From assembly GCF_015244745.1 (NCBI RefSeq), contig NZ_JABCQI010000007.1:124001-188000 (forward strand): a stretch of DNA of 64,000 bases. Reading direction: 5' to 3'. Below are positions 25,103 through 34,053 of this stretch, piece after piece; the first letter of the stretch is position 1; each line of letters begins with the position of its first letter. The position numbers were made by a program, and so were the translations under genes. The DNA is from Gluconobacter cadivus. GTDB lineage: Bacteria; Pseudomonadota; Alphaproteobacteria; Acetobacterales; Acetobacteraceae. The notes beneath the pieces were generated by a model. It had not been told where the DNA came from. It made no database searches and worked only from the letters and a program-made list of their open reading frames with translations.

Positions 25103-26494
25103 ATGATTCCAGATAACAGGGTAAGTGATATGGCTTCGTTCCCACTCAGGCTCTCCACCGGCGCTATGGGCACGATGGCCTTGTGCACTGCCCTCATGGC
25201 CATCCCCGACGCAGCAAAAGCCGTCCCCAGCGTGGTGCCGACCGGCGTCACCCGTTACAACCCCGAAAAGGCTTACAACAGCTTCATCCTGTTTTCCGGA
25301 AGCGACAATCACACCCATCTCATCGACATGAACGGTCACGAGGTCCGGCAATGGGCACAAGCCGGATTCCCCGCCAAATACATTGATCCCGCTCTGGTCC
25401 AGGGGCAGAAAGGCATTATCGGGCTACAGCTTTCGGAAATCCGCGGGGACGGCACCCACAAGATCCCCGGAGCCACAGCCGGTTTCCGTAACCGAACGTT
25501 CGGCTATGTGGACTGGTCTGACAAAACGCTCTGGGAATGGGGTCTTCAGTCGCCTGAAGGCAATGCCCGTCAGCATCATGACTGGGCCCGCCTGCCCGAT
25601 GGCGGCACGCTTCTTCTGGCCAACCAGAACCGCTCCATCCCCGGCGGGGCCAAGCCGGTACTGGATGACGTGATTTATGAGATCGCCCCGGACGGCAAAA
25701 TCCGCTGGACCTGGAAGGCCGGAGACCATCTTCGGGAATTCGGCTTTACCGACAGCCAGCTTCAACTGGTAACGCATGCTGAAAATCCGGATTACCTTCA
25801 TATCAACAACATGCAGCTTGTAGGCGATAACCACTGGTATCGCGCGGGAGACAAACGTTTCGCACCGGACAACATCCTGATCGATTCACGGGAGGCCAAC
25901 TTCATCGCAATCCTGGACCGCCATTCCGGCAAGGTCGTCTGGCGTCTGGGCCCTAACCTCCCGCAGCGGCGCCGCAGCGAACCTGCTGTTCCTTTCGCCG
26001 TCGACCAGTTCGTCGGACAGCATGACGCGCATCTTATTCCCGAAGGCCTACCGGGGGCAGGCAACCTGATCGTTTTCGACAATCAGGGAGAAGCAGGCTA
26101 TCCCGCCCGTCCGTTGCAGGTCGCCAACGGTTCGCGAATTCTGGAAATCAATCCCGTAACGGCGCAGGTCGTCTGGCAGTACACAGGCGAGAATTCCGGC
26201 GGCCCGCCATGGTCCTTCTACAGCAGCTTCATCAGCTCCGTGGACCGGCTGCCCAATGGCAATACCCTGATCGACGAAGGCATGAACGGACGCTTCTTCC
26301 AGGTCACGCCCACGGGTGAAATCGTGTGGGAATATGTTTCGCCCTATTCAGGTGAAACGCCCGGCAGCTCTTCAGGAAAAACAACGCGCTCCAACTGGGT
26401 CTATCGTATCCAGCCCGTGCCATATGGATGGGTGCCCTCGACCGTCTCCCATACCGAAACAGTCGTGGTTCCGGCTTCAGATCCGGAAAAATAA
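25103..26494 (+). CDS. Arylsulfotransferase (AssT)-like exported protein
   Basis: The 463-residue protein resembles the aryl-sulfate sulfotransferase families (ASST/Arylsulfotran_2), which form a six-bladed beta-propeller and move sulfuryl groups between phenolic donors and acceptors without PAPS. Propeller-type repeats are visible: THLIDMNGHEVRQW, ARQHHDWARLPDGGTLLLANQN, DDVIYEIAPDGKIRWTW, QHDAHLIPEGLPGAGNLIVFDN, NGSRILEINPVTAQVVWQYTG, SSVDRLPNGNTLIDEG. The His in RQHHDW and in GQHDAHLI are candidates for the conserved catalytic and sulfate-binding residues. A signal peptide ends near AAKA. Start 25103 has GGGAG at 25095-25099; an ATG at 25052 is less likely. Convergent with sulfatase D and divergent from sulfatase C. 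Confidence 0.75.
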   Translation: MIPDNRVSDMASFPLRLSTGAMGTMALCTALMAIPDAAKAVPSVVPTGVTRYNPEKAYNSFILFSGSDNHTHLIDMNGHEVRQWAQAGFPAKYIDPALVQGQKGIIGLQLSEIRGDGTHKIPGATAGFRNRTFGYVDWSDKTLWEWGLQSPEGNARQHHDWARLPDGGTLLLANQNRSIPGGAKPVLDDVIYEIAPDGKIRWTWKAGDHLREFGFTDSQLQLVTHAENPDYLHINNMQLVGDNHWYRAGDKRFAPDNILIDSREANFIAILDRHSGKVVWRLGPNLPQRRRSEPAVPFAVDQFVGQHDAHLIPEGLPGAGNLIVFDNQGEAGYPARPLQVANGSRILEINPVTAQVVWQYTGENSGGPPWSFYSSFISSVDRLPNGNTLIDEGMNGRFFQVTPTGEIVWEYVSPYSGETPGSSSGKTTRSNWVYRIQPVPYGWVPSTVSHTETVVVPASDPEK

Positions 26495-26503
26495 TACAAT
26501 CGC

Positions 26504-26536
26504 AGGGCTGGCGGCCAAAGTCATGACGCCAGCCCT
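26504..26536. terminator. Bidirectional terminator-like hairpin
   Basis: AGGGCTGGCG (26504-26513) pairs perfectly with CGCCAGCCCT (26527-26536) in the 48-bp gap between the convergent sulfotransferase-like and sulfatase D genes. Confidence 0.6.
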
Positions 26537-26542
26537 CCCTTC

Positions 26543-27940
26543 TCAGGCAGGCACCGTCGGTTCCGAAGGGGACTGACCATCGGGCGGATTGACAACCGCC
26601 CCCACCGGAGCCGCCACAGGCCCTTTGAGAAGCGGGTCCTGCGTCTCCTGCATCCAGCGCCGCAGGCGCTTTCTCATTTCCCGCAGAACGTCTCCATACT
26701 GCGGATCGTGACACAGGTTACCGGTTTCCGCAGGATCGAACGTCAGATCATAAAGAGCCTCTTCAGGCAGACGATGATCCGGCCATCCGGCCCCGACCCA
26801 GACGGACTTGCTGGGACTGTCATCGCAGTTCGGCAGCACGGGCTGCCTGCGACTTCCAAATCTGCGAATATATTTCCATCGCTGCGTCCGGACGGCCCGC
26901 ATCGGTTCATATGACGCGTGATACGTCATCTCAGCATAGACGGCATCCCGGATTTCCGCCTGACTGCCCCGCAAGACCGGAAGAAAAGATTGCCCCGCAA
27001 GCCAGGAAGGACGCGGGATGCCCAGGTAATCATAAACTGTCGGAAAAACATCAATCTGCGAGACCATCACGTCCGACTGATGCCCCACGGCCAGACCCGG
27101 CCCTCGCATGATCAGTGCCGTTCCGATCCCGTCATCCGTCAGGTTGCATTTCATGCCCGGAAAAGCGATGCCATGATCCGTGACGAAAATAACCAGCGTA
27201 TTGCGGTCATAACCATTTCTGGACAAAGCCTGCAAAACCCGCCCGACACCCGCATCCAACTGACGCGCGCTTGCCCCGAAAGCCGCGAAATCGTGGCGGA
27301 TTTCCGGCGTATCGGGTAATGGACGCGGAACGCTCCGCACACGCTCCAGATCCGCGGGGGTCGGGTCCGGATACTCCCGATGCGTCTCGAAAAATCCGAC
27401 ATCCAGAAAAAACGGCTGTCTGGGCCGGCTGTCCAGAAACCGCTCGGCTATCGGTGCCACCACAGAAGCTTCCGCACGCCATTTCCCGCTCTCGTCGCGA
27501 TAGGCAAGATTCCTGTCATACCCCAGCGTGTCCGGATCAGCGGCAACATGCTGCATCCCTGTCAGCACGGCCTGATATCCGAATTTCTGCAGGTCCCGGA
27601 AAAGGAGCTGCCGCGGATCGTTCAGCCTGAAACCCCGATGCGCCAGCCCAATCATTCCGGAACGATGGGGAGACTGACCGGTCAGCAGAGCCGCACGACT
27701 AGGAGAGCAGACCGGTGCCGCACTGAACGCCTGCCGGAACGTCACGCCCTCACGCGCCAGAGAGGCTATTTCCGGAGTAGAGACCGCGCTGTCATAAGGC
27801 TCGAGCGACCGTCCACTGTCGTGGGAATGAAGATAGAGAATATTCGTCCACCTGCCTTTCGGAAGGGACTGCCCATATCCTTTTGCCATGAAGGCGCCTC
27901 CGCCTGAGGCAAGAAGGGTGCGACGTCTGACCTGTACCAT
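26543..27940 (-). CDS. Type I sulfatase D (heparan-N-sulfatase-like subgroup), Tat signal
   Basis: A 465-residue sulfatase with an N-terminal RRRTLLASGGGAF twin-arginine-like signal. The first metal strand reads NILYLHSHDSGR: the usual DD is HD, a variant I associate with the subgroup containing heparan N-sulfatases. APVCSPSRAALLTG has the formylglycine Cys at 78. GMQHVAADPDTLGYD and FVTDHGIAFPGMK complete the active-site regions. It follows sulfatase E by 86 bp on the same strand and probably belongs to the operon headed by the formylglycine-generating enzyme. Substrate unknown. Confidence 0.87.
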   Translation of the reverse strand: MVQVRRRTLLASGGGAFMAKGYGQSLPKGRWTNILYLHSHDSGRSLEPYDSAVSTPEIASLAREGVTFRQAFSAAPVCSPSRAALLTGQSPHRSGMIGLAHRGFRLNDPRQLLFRDLQKFGYQAVLTGMQHVAADPDTLGYDRNLAYRDESGKWRAEASVVAPIAERFLDSRPRQPFFLDVGFFETHREYPDPTPADLERVRSVPRPLPDTPEIRHDFAAFGASARQLDAGVGRVLQALSRNGYDRNTLVIFVTDHGIAFPGMKCNLTDDGIGTALIMRGPGLAVGHQSDVMVSQIDVFPTVYDYLGIPRPSWLAGQSFLPVLRGSQAEIRDAVYAEMTYHASYEPMRAVRTQRWKYIRRFGSRRQPVLPNCDDSPSKSVWVGAGWPDHRLPEEALYDLTFDPAETGNLCHDPQYGDVLREMRKRLRRWMQETQDPLLKGPVAAPVGAVVNPPDGQSPSEPTVPA

Positions 27941-28026
27941 GATGTTCCTGCGGATATTCTGCCCCCGCGCAGAGCCAAAAGCTTTGCGGAGAGTATGAGA
28001 GAATTGAGAGTTTCTTCCCGCAGCCT

Positions 28027-30057
28027 CTAGATCTGCGGATCGCTGATCCTGCCTCCCATGGCCGCCACCAGCTTCTTTCCTGCCGGACTCTGCATGGCGG
28101 CTGCATCAAAATCGGACGGCTGTTTCAGACGCGGCGTATAGGTTCCGGCGCGTTTTTCGCTGAGATACCGTGCGGCGGCCCGTACCGCGAAAAGTCCCAG
28201 AACACCCTGCACGTCAGGCGGCGAAACACGCGCCGTCAGGGCCGTCTGAACAGCCGGCGTTACAGCGGGAGAGCGCACATTCCGCCCATAAGTCGCCGCC
28301 AGAACCGCAGCCAGGGCCCCCTCCGGATCACCCGTTTGCGCGATCTTTCCCGCAACCCAGTCGATGGCCTGAGCAGCATCGGGGCCATTCAGCAGAATTT
28401 CACCCAGCACAGCCCTGATCACCACAGACGGCTCTTTTCCAAATGCCAATGCCACATCATGAGTGGTCCGGGCATCCAGCGGCGTCTGCACCGCAAGAAT
28501 ACCCGTAGCCGCCCAGTACCGCACGGCTTCGCTATCATTTCCAAGAGAGGCCCTGAACGCCGGAAGATGTTCCGCACTCCGCTGGGTCACCTTCGCCCCC
28601 AGCGCCATCAGCGCAGGCAACGGATAAGCGCCAGGCTCGCGGCTTGCCTGATACCCCTGATGTCGCAGCCCTTCCGCAAGGAACGCATTATCGTTGATCG
28701 CAATCATCTGCGCATCAAGCACACCCCGCAGATGTTGCAGTTCAGCCTGATGCGCCGGATCGTCGATCAGGTTGCTGATCTGATGCGGATCACTCGCAAG
28801 ATCATAAAGCTCTTCACCCGGCTTGTCCTGCCAGAAGGCTGCCTGAACAGCGTTCAGACGCCCCGCCAGCCACTCCTCTTCCCAGGACTGGTAACCGCGA
28901 CCTTTCCACTCATACGCATTATGCTGTCCGTAAATGCGATGTGGCATGTAGTTACGGATATAGCGGTAACGCCCACTCCGGACCGTCCGCATCAGATCCA
29001 GCCGTTCATCCATCCGGTTACGACCACTGAACACATGATCGCGTGGCGCGGGAACGTGCTGCCCGAGAAATGGCTGTCCCTGCATATGCCGGGGAATTGC
29101 CGCCCCTGCCAGCGACAGTGTCGTCGGCGCCATATCCACCAGACTCACGAGATCCGGACTGACCTGCCCGGCCGCACGTTGCGCAAAATGCTGAAATTTC
29201 TTTGGAAACCGCACGATCAGGGGCACGTGCAGCCCCCCTTCATAACAGTATCGCTTCGTTCTGGGCTGCACCCCGCCATGATCGGCGAAAAACATGACGA
29301 TCGTGTCCTGAGCCAGACCGTCCTGTTCAAGCTCGCCCAGAATATGGGCCACCGCTTTATCCTGCCGGTTCACCATGTCGATGTTGCGCGCAATCGAATC
29401 CCGGATATCGGGCGTGTCCGGCAGATAGGGCGGAATATGGACCCGCGCAGGATCAGTCACGGTCGCACCCGTCTCAAACAGATGGGATTCATGCGTGATG
29501 AGATAATTGTAGACCGCGAAAAAGGGTTTCCCCGCCGGGCGGTTCCGCCAGTGTGCCGTCACTGAACACGCATCCCAGATCGTCGCAGGATCAAGGTCAC
29601 AGTTGTAGTCGGTAAAGACGTTATTGGTGCAGTAATACCCCGCCCCACGCATCAGTTCCGGAAGGCTTTCGAACTGTCCTGCAATGCGGGCCACAGCGCG
29701 CATGTTTTCCGCCGGTCCACAGCTTTGCGGATACAGCCCCGTGACCAGCGAGAAACGCGACGGAGAGCAGACCGGGGTAGTGGCATAGGCGCTTTTAAAG
29801 CGGTTTCCCTCGCGGGCCAGTGCGTCAATCGTCGGCGTCACCGCCAGAGGATTGCCGTAACATCCCAGAAGAGGCGCATGGATATCATGGCAGACGATCC
29901 AGATAATGTTCGGCTTCCGGCCTGCCGGGGTCTCTGACGCGGCAGAGATGGTCTTCGCCCTGGCATTAACACCAGCACCGGCCGAAAACGCCACACCGGC
30001 CGCGCCCGTCGTCGCCAAAAGATGACGGCGGCTCACCGCTCTGGAGGGTCGATCCAT
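28027..30057 (-). CDS. Type I sulfatase E with C-terminal HEAT-like extension, Tat signal
   Basis: This sulfatase of about 676 residues begins at the ATG 2 bp after the stop of the formylglycine-generating enzyme gene. An upstream in-frame ATG (30090) would overlap that gene and delay the signal. MDRPSRAVSRRHLLATTGAAG is a good Tat signal. NIIWIVCHDIHAPLLG gives the metal strand with HD, TPVCSPSRFSLVTG the formylglycine Cys (97 from this start), and FFADHGG the second metal site. After about residue 480 an alpha-helical extension (EAVRYWAATGIL, PSVVIRAVLGEILL, EGALAAVLAATYG) looks like HEAT-type repeats. Tight linkage to its activating enzyme suggests co-production. Confidence 0.88.
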   Translation of the reverse strand: MDRPSRAVSRRHLLATTGAAGVAFSAGAGVNARAKTISAASETPAGRKPNIIWIVCHDIHAPLLGCYGNPLAVTPTIDALAREGNRFKSAYATTPVCSPSRFSLVTGLYPQSCGPAENMRAVARIAGQFESLPELMRGAGYYCTNNVFTDYNCDLDPATIWDACSVTAHWRNRPAGKPFFAVYNYLITHESHLFETGATVTDPARVHIPPYLPDTPDIRDSIARNIDMVNRQDKAVAHILGELEQDGLAQDTIVMFFADHGGVQPRTKRYCYEGGLHVPLIVRFPKKFQHFAQRAAGQVSPDLVSLVDMAPTTLSLAGAAIPRHMQGQPFLGQHVPAPRDHVFSGRNRMDERLDLMRTVRSGRYRYIRNYMPHRIYGQHNAYEWKGRGYQSWEEEWLAGRLNAVQAAFWQDKPGEELYDLASDPHQISNLIDDPAHQAELQHLRGVLDAQMIAINDNAFLAEGLRHQGYQASREPGAYPLPALMALGAKVTQRSAEHLPAFRASLGNDSEAVRYWAATGILAVQTPLDARTTHDVALAFGKEPSVVIRAVLGEILLNGPDAAQAIDWVAGKIAQTGDPEGALAAVLAATYGRNVRSPAVTPAVQTALTARVSPPDVQGVLGLFAVRAAARYLSEKRAGTYTPRLKQPSDFDAAAMQSPAGKKLVAAMGGRISDPQI

Positions 30058-30059
30058 GC

Positions 30060-31064
30060 TCACAGATCCACCACAGCCGACGACGCACATCTGAAACCGA
30101 TATGGCCGAGAGAGCTGTCAGGCGTCGTATGGGTCCGTGCCGAATTGCGATACCGGTTGCAATAGGAGTGATGGCACATATGCGATCCCCCCCGGATCAC
30201 CCTGTCCGTCCCCTCGGGTGGTCCTGAAGGATTGCATCGCGTCAGGGCATTTTCAGCCTGATGCCAGACCGGGCTCCAGAAATCGGAGCACCATTCCCAC
30301 GTATTGCCCACCATGTTGTAAAGGCCGTATCCATTCGGCGGAAATGCGGTAACGGGCACGGTCGTCACATACCCGTCCTGGCGGGTGTTCTCATCGGGGA
30401 AACGTCCCTGCCAGATGTTGCACTGCGCCTCCCCATCAGGACGCAGTTCATTTCCCCAGGGGTAACGGAAATTCTGCATCCGGCCCCGCGCGGCAATTTC
30501 CCATTCCGCTTCCGTCGGCAAACGCTTGCCCGCCCAGACCGCATAAGCGGTCGCATCATTCCACGACACATGCACGACCGGATGATCCTGACGGGCCGAA
30601 ATATGCGACCCCGGCCCTTCAGGATGACGCCACTGCGCGCCACGGACCGGCAGCCACCACGGCGTCTGCGGAACAGAACCGCGCAGACGGCGCTTCTTCG
30701 CTGTCGCCGTCGCCACTCCTTCGAAAACGAACGACCACCCCTCCGCTTCGGCTTCCGTCACATACCCCGTAGCTGCGACAAATGCCGCAAACTGCCGGTT
30801 GCTGACAGCATATCTATCGATCCAGAAAGCATCGACCTCCACGAGCCGAACCGGCCCCTCGCCATCCGCGACATGGATTTCGGAATCATCAGCGCCAATC
30901 TGGTGCGTTCCCTCCCCGATCAGCACCATGTCCTCATAGCCCGAGGTACGGCAGGGCTGACGATCCTGAAACACCGGAACAGACGGCGCGCGCGAAGACG
31001 CCCGCGCCGCCTGCGGAACGCAGCACGCTTTTTTCGGGTGAGCAGAAGCGGAGATGAGGGTCAT
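30060..31064 (-). CDS. Formylglycine-generating enzyme (sulfatase-activating, SUMF1 type)
   Basis: A 334-residue aerobic, copper-dependent oxidase that converts the Cys of C-x-P-x-R into C-alpha-formylglycine in newly made sulfatases. DMVLIGEGTHQIGADD starts the fold. FWIDRYAVSNRQFAAFVAATGY, PVVHVSWNDATAYAVWAGKRLPTEAEWEIAARG and NTWEWCSDFW are family motifs. GGSHMCHHSYCNRYR keeps both catalytic Cys (297 and 302, five apart as in human C336/C341). No signal peptide is seen, so it acts in the cytoplasm, consistent with Tat export of folded sulfatases. It heads the operon with sulfatases E and D and would also serve A, B and C. Residues 1-40 are poorly conserved-looking and the start is uncertain. 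Confidence 0.9.
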   Translation of the reverse strand: MTLISASAHPKKACCVPQAARASSRAPSVPVFQDRQPCRTSGYEDMVLIGEGTHQIGADDSEIHVADGEGPVRLVEVDAFWIDRYAVSNRQFAAFVAATGYVTEAEAEGWSFVFEGVATATAKKRRLRGSVPQTPWWLPVRGAQWRHPEGPGSHISARQDHPVVHVSWNDATAYAVWAGKRLPTEAEWEIAARGRMQNFRYPWGNELRPDGEAQCNIWQGRFPDENTRQDGYVTTVPVTAFPPNGYGLYNMVGNTWEWCSDFWSPVWHQAENALTRCNPSGPPEGTDRVIRGGSHMCHHSYCNRYRNSARTHTTPDSSLGHIGFRCASSAVVDL

Positions 31065-31102
31065 TAAACTGATCCTGATAGTTTTATTATTTAAAACCTC
31101 TA

Positions 31103-31118
31103 TTTCATCGTTATTGAA
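31103..31118 (-). promoter_or_regulatory. Dyad upstream of formylglycine-generating enzyme gene
   Basis: TTTCA and TGAAA flank an ATCGTT core (31107-31112), about 40 bp upstream of the enzyme's start. The core resembles the motif found before the TonB receptor and the sulfate-binding protein. The whole 267-bp gap 31065-31331 is AT-rich and holds divergent promoters. Confidence 0.35.
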
Positions 31119-31256
31119 AACACAAACCCTTCGGTATTTTCAATCCCGCGTTGCAGAATCGTTCTGTTTTCTTCTGAAATCTTTGTTTTTCAGCCGATTT
31201 TCAAGAATCGCTCCGGGACACGCTTGACGGCAATAGGCAGATCTATAATCAAAATG

Positions 31257-31269
31257 ATATCGTTGTTTT
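31257..31269 (+). promoter_or_regulatory. ATATCGTTGTTTT motif upstream of sulfate transporter
   Basis: This 13-base sequence is identical to that at 23369-23381. It lies 62 bases before the sbp start, ahead of an AT-rich stretch with a possible -10 TATATA (31293-31298). It is a candidate binding site for a sulfur-limitation regulator, which is not encoded in the window. Confidence 0.45.
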
Positions 31270-31331
31270 AATTAATTACGTTTTGTTTTTGTTATATAGA
31301 TCGACCCGACATTCCCCTGCTCCCGAAGGCC

Positions 31332-32366
31332 ATGGCCATGAAAAACCTGTCGTCCCGCCGTTACACCCTCAAAGGAACACTGGCTCTCGCTGCAACCCTC
31401 ATCGCAGGTCCGTGCCTGTCCGCCGCACATGCTGCGGATTACCACCTTCTGAATGTGTCCTATGACCCGACGCGCGAGCTTTACAGCGACATCAACCATG
31501 CCTTCCCAGCCTTCTGGTCCAAGACCCATAGCGGAGACAGCGTTGTCGTAACGTCATCGCATGGCGGCTCCGGCGCGCAGGCGCGCTCGGTTCTGGAGGG
31601 CGCACCCGCGGATGTCGTCACGCTGGGTCTCGCCTACGATATTGATATTCTCGCCCAGAACGGCCTTCTGGCTACAGACTGGCAGAAACGCCTGCCGCAC
31701 AATTCAACGCCCTATACCAGCACGATCGTGTTCCTCGTGCGTAAAGGCAACCCGAAGAACATCCACGATTGGCCCGATCTGATCCGCGATGGCATTCAGG
31801 TTGTCACCCCAAATCCCAAGACATCCGGGGGCGCACGATGGAACTATCTGGCCGCGTGGGGCTGGGCGCTTCATCAGCCCGGTGGGACGGAACAGTCCGC
31901 AACAGCATACCTCAAGGCGCTCTTTGCGCATGTCCCCGTTCTTGATACGGGCGCGCGTGGCGCTACCAACAGCTTCGTCCAGCGCGGCCTGGGCGATGTT
32001 CTGATCGCATGGGAAGACGAAGCCCTGCTGGCCTCGCGCGATCTGGGGCCGGACAAATTCGATATTGTCGTGCCCCCCCTCACCATTCTTGCCGAACCTC
32101 CCGTCGCCACCGTGGACCGCAACGTGCAGGAACACGGAACCGAAGCCGTCTCCCGCGCCTATCTGGACTTCCTGTTCTCCCCAGAAGGCCAGCGGATCGG
32201 CGCCAGACACTATTTCCGCCCCGTGGACCCTGCGATTCAGGCCGAAACAGCCGCAGTCTTCCCACACACCACAACCTTCGACGTCGCCAGCCTGGGCGGC
32301 TGGACCCGCCTGCAGAAAACCCATTTCTCGGACGGCGGCGTGTTCGACCAGATCTACAGCCACTGA
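31332..32366 (+). CDS. sbp: Periplasmic sulfate-binding protein
   Basis: A 344-residue solute-binding protein of the sulfate/thiosulfate family. The signal peptide spans about 1-35 (cut after AAHA). LLNVSYDPTRELYSDIN is the diagnostic start of Sbp/CysP, SHGGSGAQARSVLEGAPADVVTLG binds sulfate through backbone amides, and TPNPKTSGGARWNYLAAWGWA is a further signature. It is the first gene of an sbp-cysT-cysW-cysA operon, whose genes nearly or actually overlap. Divergent from the sulfatase-activation operon, it would capture sulfate released in the periplasm by the five sulfatases. Confidence 0.93.
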   Translation: MAMKNLSSRRYTLKGTLALAATLIAGPCLSAAHAADYHLLNVSYDPTRELYSDINHAFPAFWSKTHSGDSVVVTSSHGGSGAQARSVLEGAPADVVTLGLAYDIDILAQNGLLATDWQKRLPHNSTPYTSTIVFLVRKGNPKNIHDWPDLIRDGIQVVTPNPKTSGGARWNYLAAWGWALHQPGGTEQSATAYLKALFAHVPVLDTGARGATNSFVQRGLGDVLIAWEDEALLASRDLGPDKFDIVVPPLTILAEPPVATVDRNVQEHGTEAVSRAYLDFLFSPEGQRIGARHYFRPVDPAIQAETAAVFPHTTTFDVASLGGWTRLQKTHFSDGGVFDQIYSH

Positions 32367-32368
32367 GT

Positions 32369-33238
32369 GTGAAACCCCTGACCGTGACGGGCCTGGGTTC
32401 TTTCCCGCGCCGACGCCAGACATTACCCGGCTTTTCACTGTCGCTGGGCCTGAGCCTGCTCTGGACCGGGCTGCTCGTCGTTCTCCCCCTGACGGCGCTG
32501 CTGCTCCGGCCCTGGCAGCACGGCCTCGGCCCGATGATCCATGCGCTGCATGACGCACGCATGTATGCCGCCCTGCGGGTCAGTTTTATCTGCGCCTTCC
32601 TGGCGGTCCTCATTGACCTGCCGATCGGCCTGCTGCTGGCCTGGACCCTCGTCCGCTACCGACCGCCCGGCCATCGCGCCGTAGACGCCCTGATCGACCT
32701 CCCCTTCGCCATTCCCACAGCCGTGACCGGCATCGCTCTGGCCACCCTTTACGGCCCCGGCGGATGGATCGGCGCCCCTGCAGAAAAACTGGGACTGAAA
32801 CTCACCTTTTCTCCCGCCGGAATTGTCATCGCGCTGACCTTCATCGGACTGCCTTTCATCGTCCGTTCCGTCGAACCCGTGCTTCGCAGCTTTCCCAAAG
32901 ATGTCGAGGAAGCCGTTTTCCTTCTGGGCGCATCGGGATGGCAGCGTTTCTGCCGTATTCTCCTGCCCGCTCTCGCGCCCCCGCTTCTGAGCGGTGCAGG
33001 GCTCGCCTTTGCACGGGGCATCGGAGAATACGGCTCCGTCATCTTCATTGCGGGCAACCAGCCTTTCCACAGCGAGGTCGCACCGCTGCTGATCGTCATG
33101 CGGCTTCAGGAATTCAACTATGATGGCGCAACCTCCATCGCCCTGATCCTGCTTGTCACGGCCCTGCTCTGCCTCGTTGCCGTCAGCCATCTGCGCCGTT
33201 CGGTTTCTTCCGGACTGCTCCGTGAGGACGGCGCATGA
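32369..33238 (+). CDS. cysT: Sulfate ABC transporter permease CysT
   Basis: The reading frame is open far upstream inside sbp, but the family start (LPGFSLSLGLSLLWTGLLVVLPLTALL) points to the GTG at 32369, 2 bp after the sbp stop. This gives 289 residues with about six transmembrane helices. The EAVFLLGASGWQRFCRILLPALAPPLLSG segment is the cytoplasmic EAA loop that docks on the CysA ATPase. ARGIGEYGSVIFIAGN is a typical CysT motif. It forms the heterodimeric channel with CysW and ends overlapping cysW by ATGA. Confidence 0.9.
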   Translation: MKPLTVTGLGSFPRRRQTLPGFSLSLGLSLLWTGLLVVLPLTALLLRPWQHGLGPMIHALHDARMYAALRVSFICAFLAVLIDLPIGLLLAWTLVRYRPPGHRAVDALIDLPFAIPTAVTGIALATLYGPGGWIGAPAEKLGLKLTFSPAGIVIALTFIGLPFIVRSVEPVLRSFPKDVEEAVFLLGASGWQRFCRILLPALAPPLLSGAGLAFARGIGEYGSVIFIAGNQPFHSEVAPLLIVMRLQEFNYDGATSIALILLVTALLCLVAVSHLRRSVSSGLLREDGA

Positions 33239-34053
33239 CCCGTCAGTCTTCCCGGATAACCCCCGTTGTCCTGACCCTGCTCAGCTACACCATCATCGGC
33301 CTTCTCATCGTCCTGCCTGTGGTCCTGATCCTGCACGAAGCCCTGCGTCAGGGCCTGCATACGGCTCTTGAAACCCTCAAAGACCCGGAAGCCCGATCCT
33401 CCATCCGCCTGACAGCCTGCGTCACCGCCATCGTGACGGTCATCAACACGGCAGGCGGCGTCGCTGCGGCCTGGACATTGACAAAATACGACTTCCGAGG
33501 TGCCCGCCTTCTGGTGAGCCTGATCGAACTCCCCATCAGCGTTTCTCCCGTGATTGCGGGGCTGGTCTGGCTGCTGCTTTTCGGCCGGCAGGGATGGTGG
33601 GGAAACTGGCTCGGCCATCACGGCCTACACATCGCCTTCGCCGTCCCCGGCATCATTCTTGCAACGCTCTTCGTGACCTTCCCCTACGTCGCACGCACCC
33701 TCATGCCCTATATGGAACAGCAGGGCCGTGCCGCCGAAGAAACCGCCTTCCTGCTGGGCGCGGGCTTCTGGAAAACTCTGATCCACGTCACGCTCCCCGA
33801 CGCAGGCTGGGCGCTTCTTTCGGGAGTTCTTCTCACGACAGCCCGCGCCATGGGAGAATTCGGCGCAGTCGCCGTCATCTCAGGCCACATCCCCGGCGTC
33901 ACCGAAACCATGCCGCTCCATATCGAGACCCTCTATAACGGCTACCAGTCCGTAGCAGCCTTCGCGATGGCGGCCCTTCTCGTCCTTGTCGCAATGACAA
34001 CGGTCCTGATCCGCATGTTTCTCGAGCGTTCTTTCAGAAAACAGCATCCATGA
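33235..34053 (+). CDS. cysW: Sulfate ABC transporter permease CysW
   Basis: A 272-residue inner-membrane permease with about six helices. ELPISVSPVIAGLVWLLLFGRQGWWG and EETAFLLGAGFWKTLIHVTLPDAGWALLSG (EAA loop) are CysW hallmarks, and ARAMGEFGAVAVISGHIPG matches the family. Start overlaps the cysT stop and stop overlaps the cysA start, both as ATGA, so the three are translationally coupled. It pairs with CysT. Confidence 0.92.
   Translation: MTRQSSRITPVVLTLLSYTIIGLLIVLPVVLILHEALRQGLHTALETLKDPEARSSIRLTACVTAIVTVINTAGGVAAAWTLTKYDFRGARLLVSLIELPISVSPVIAGLVWLLLFGRQGWWGNWLGHHGLHIAFAVPGIILATLFVTFPYVARTLMPYMEQQGRAAEETAFLLGAGFWKTLIHVTLPDAGWALLSGVLLTTARAMGEFGAVAVISGHIPGVTETMPLHIETLYNGYQSVAAFAMAALLVLVAMTTVLIRMFLERSFRKQHP

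Noticed and set aside
32009-32368. N-terminal extension of CysT into sbp
   Set aside because: It overlaps sbp in another frame; the CysT homology starts just after the GTG at 32369.
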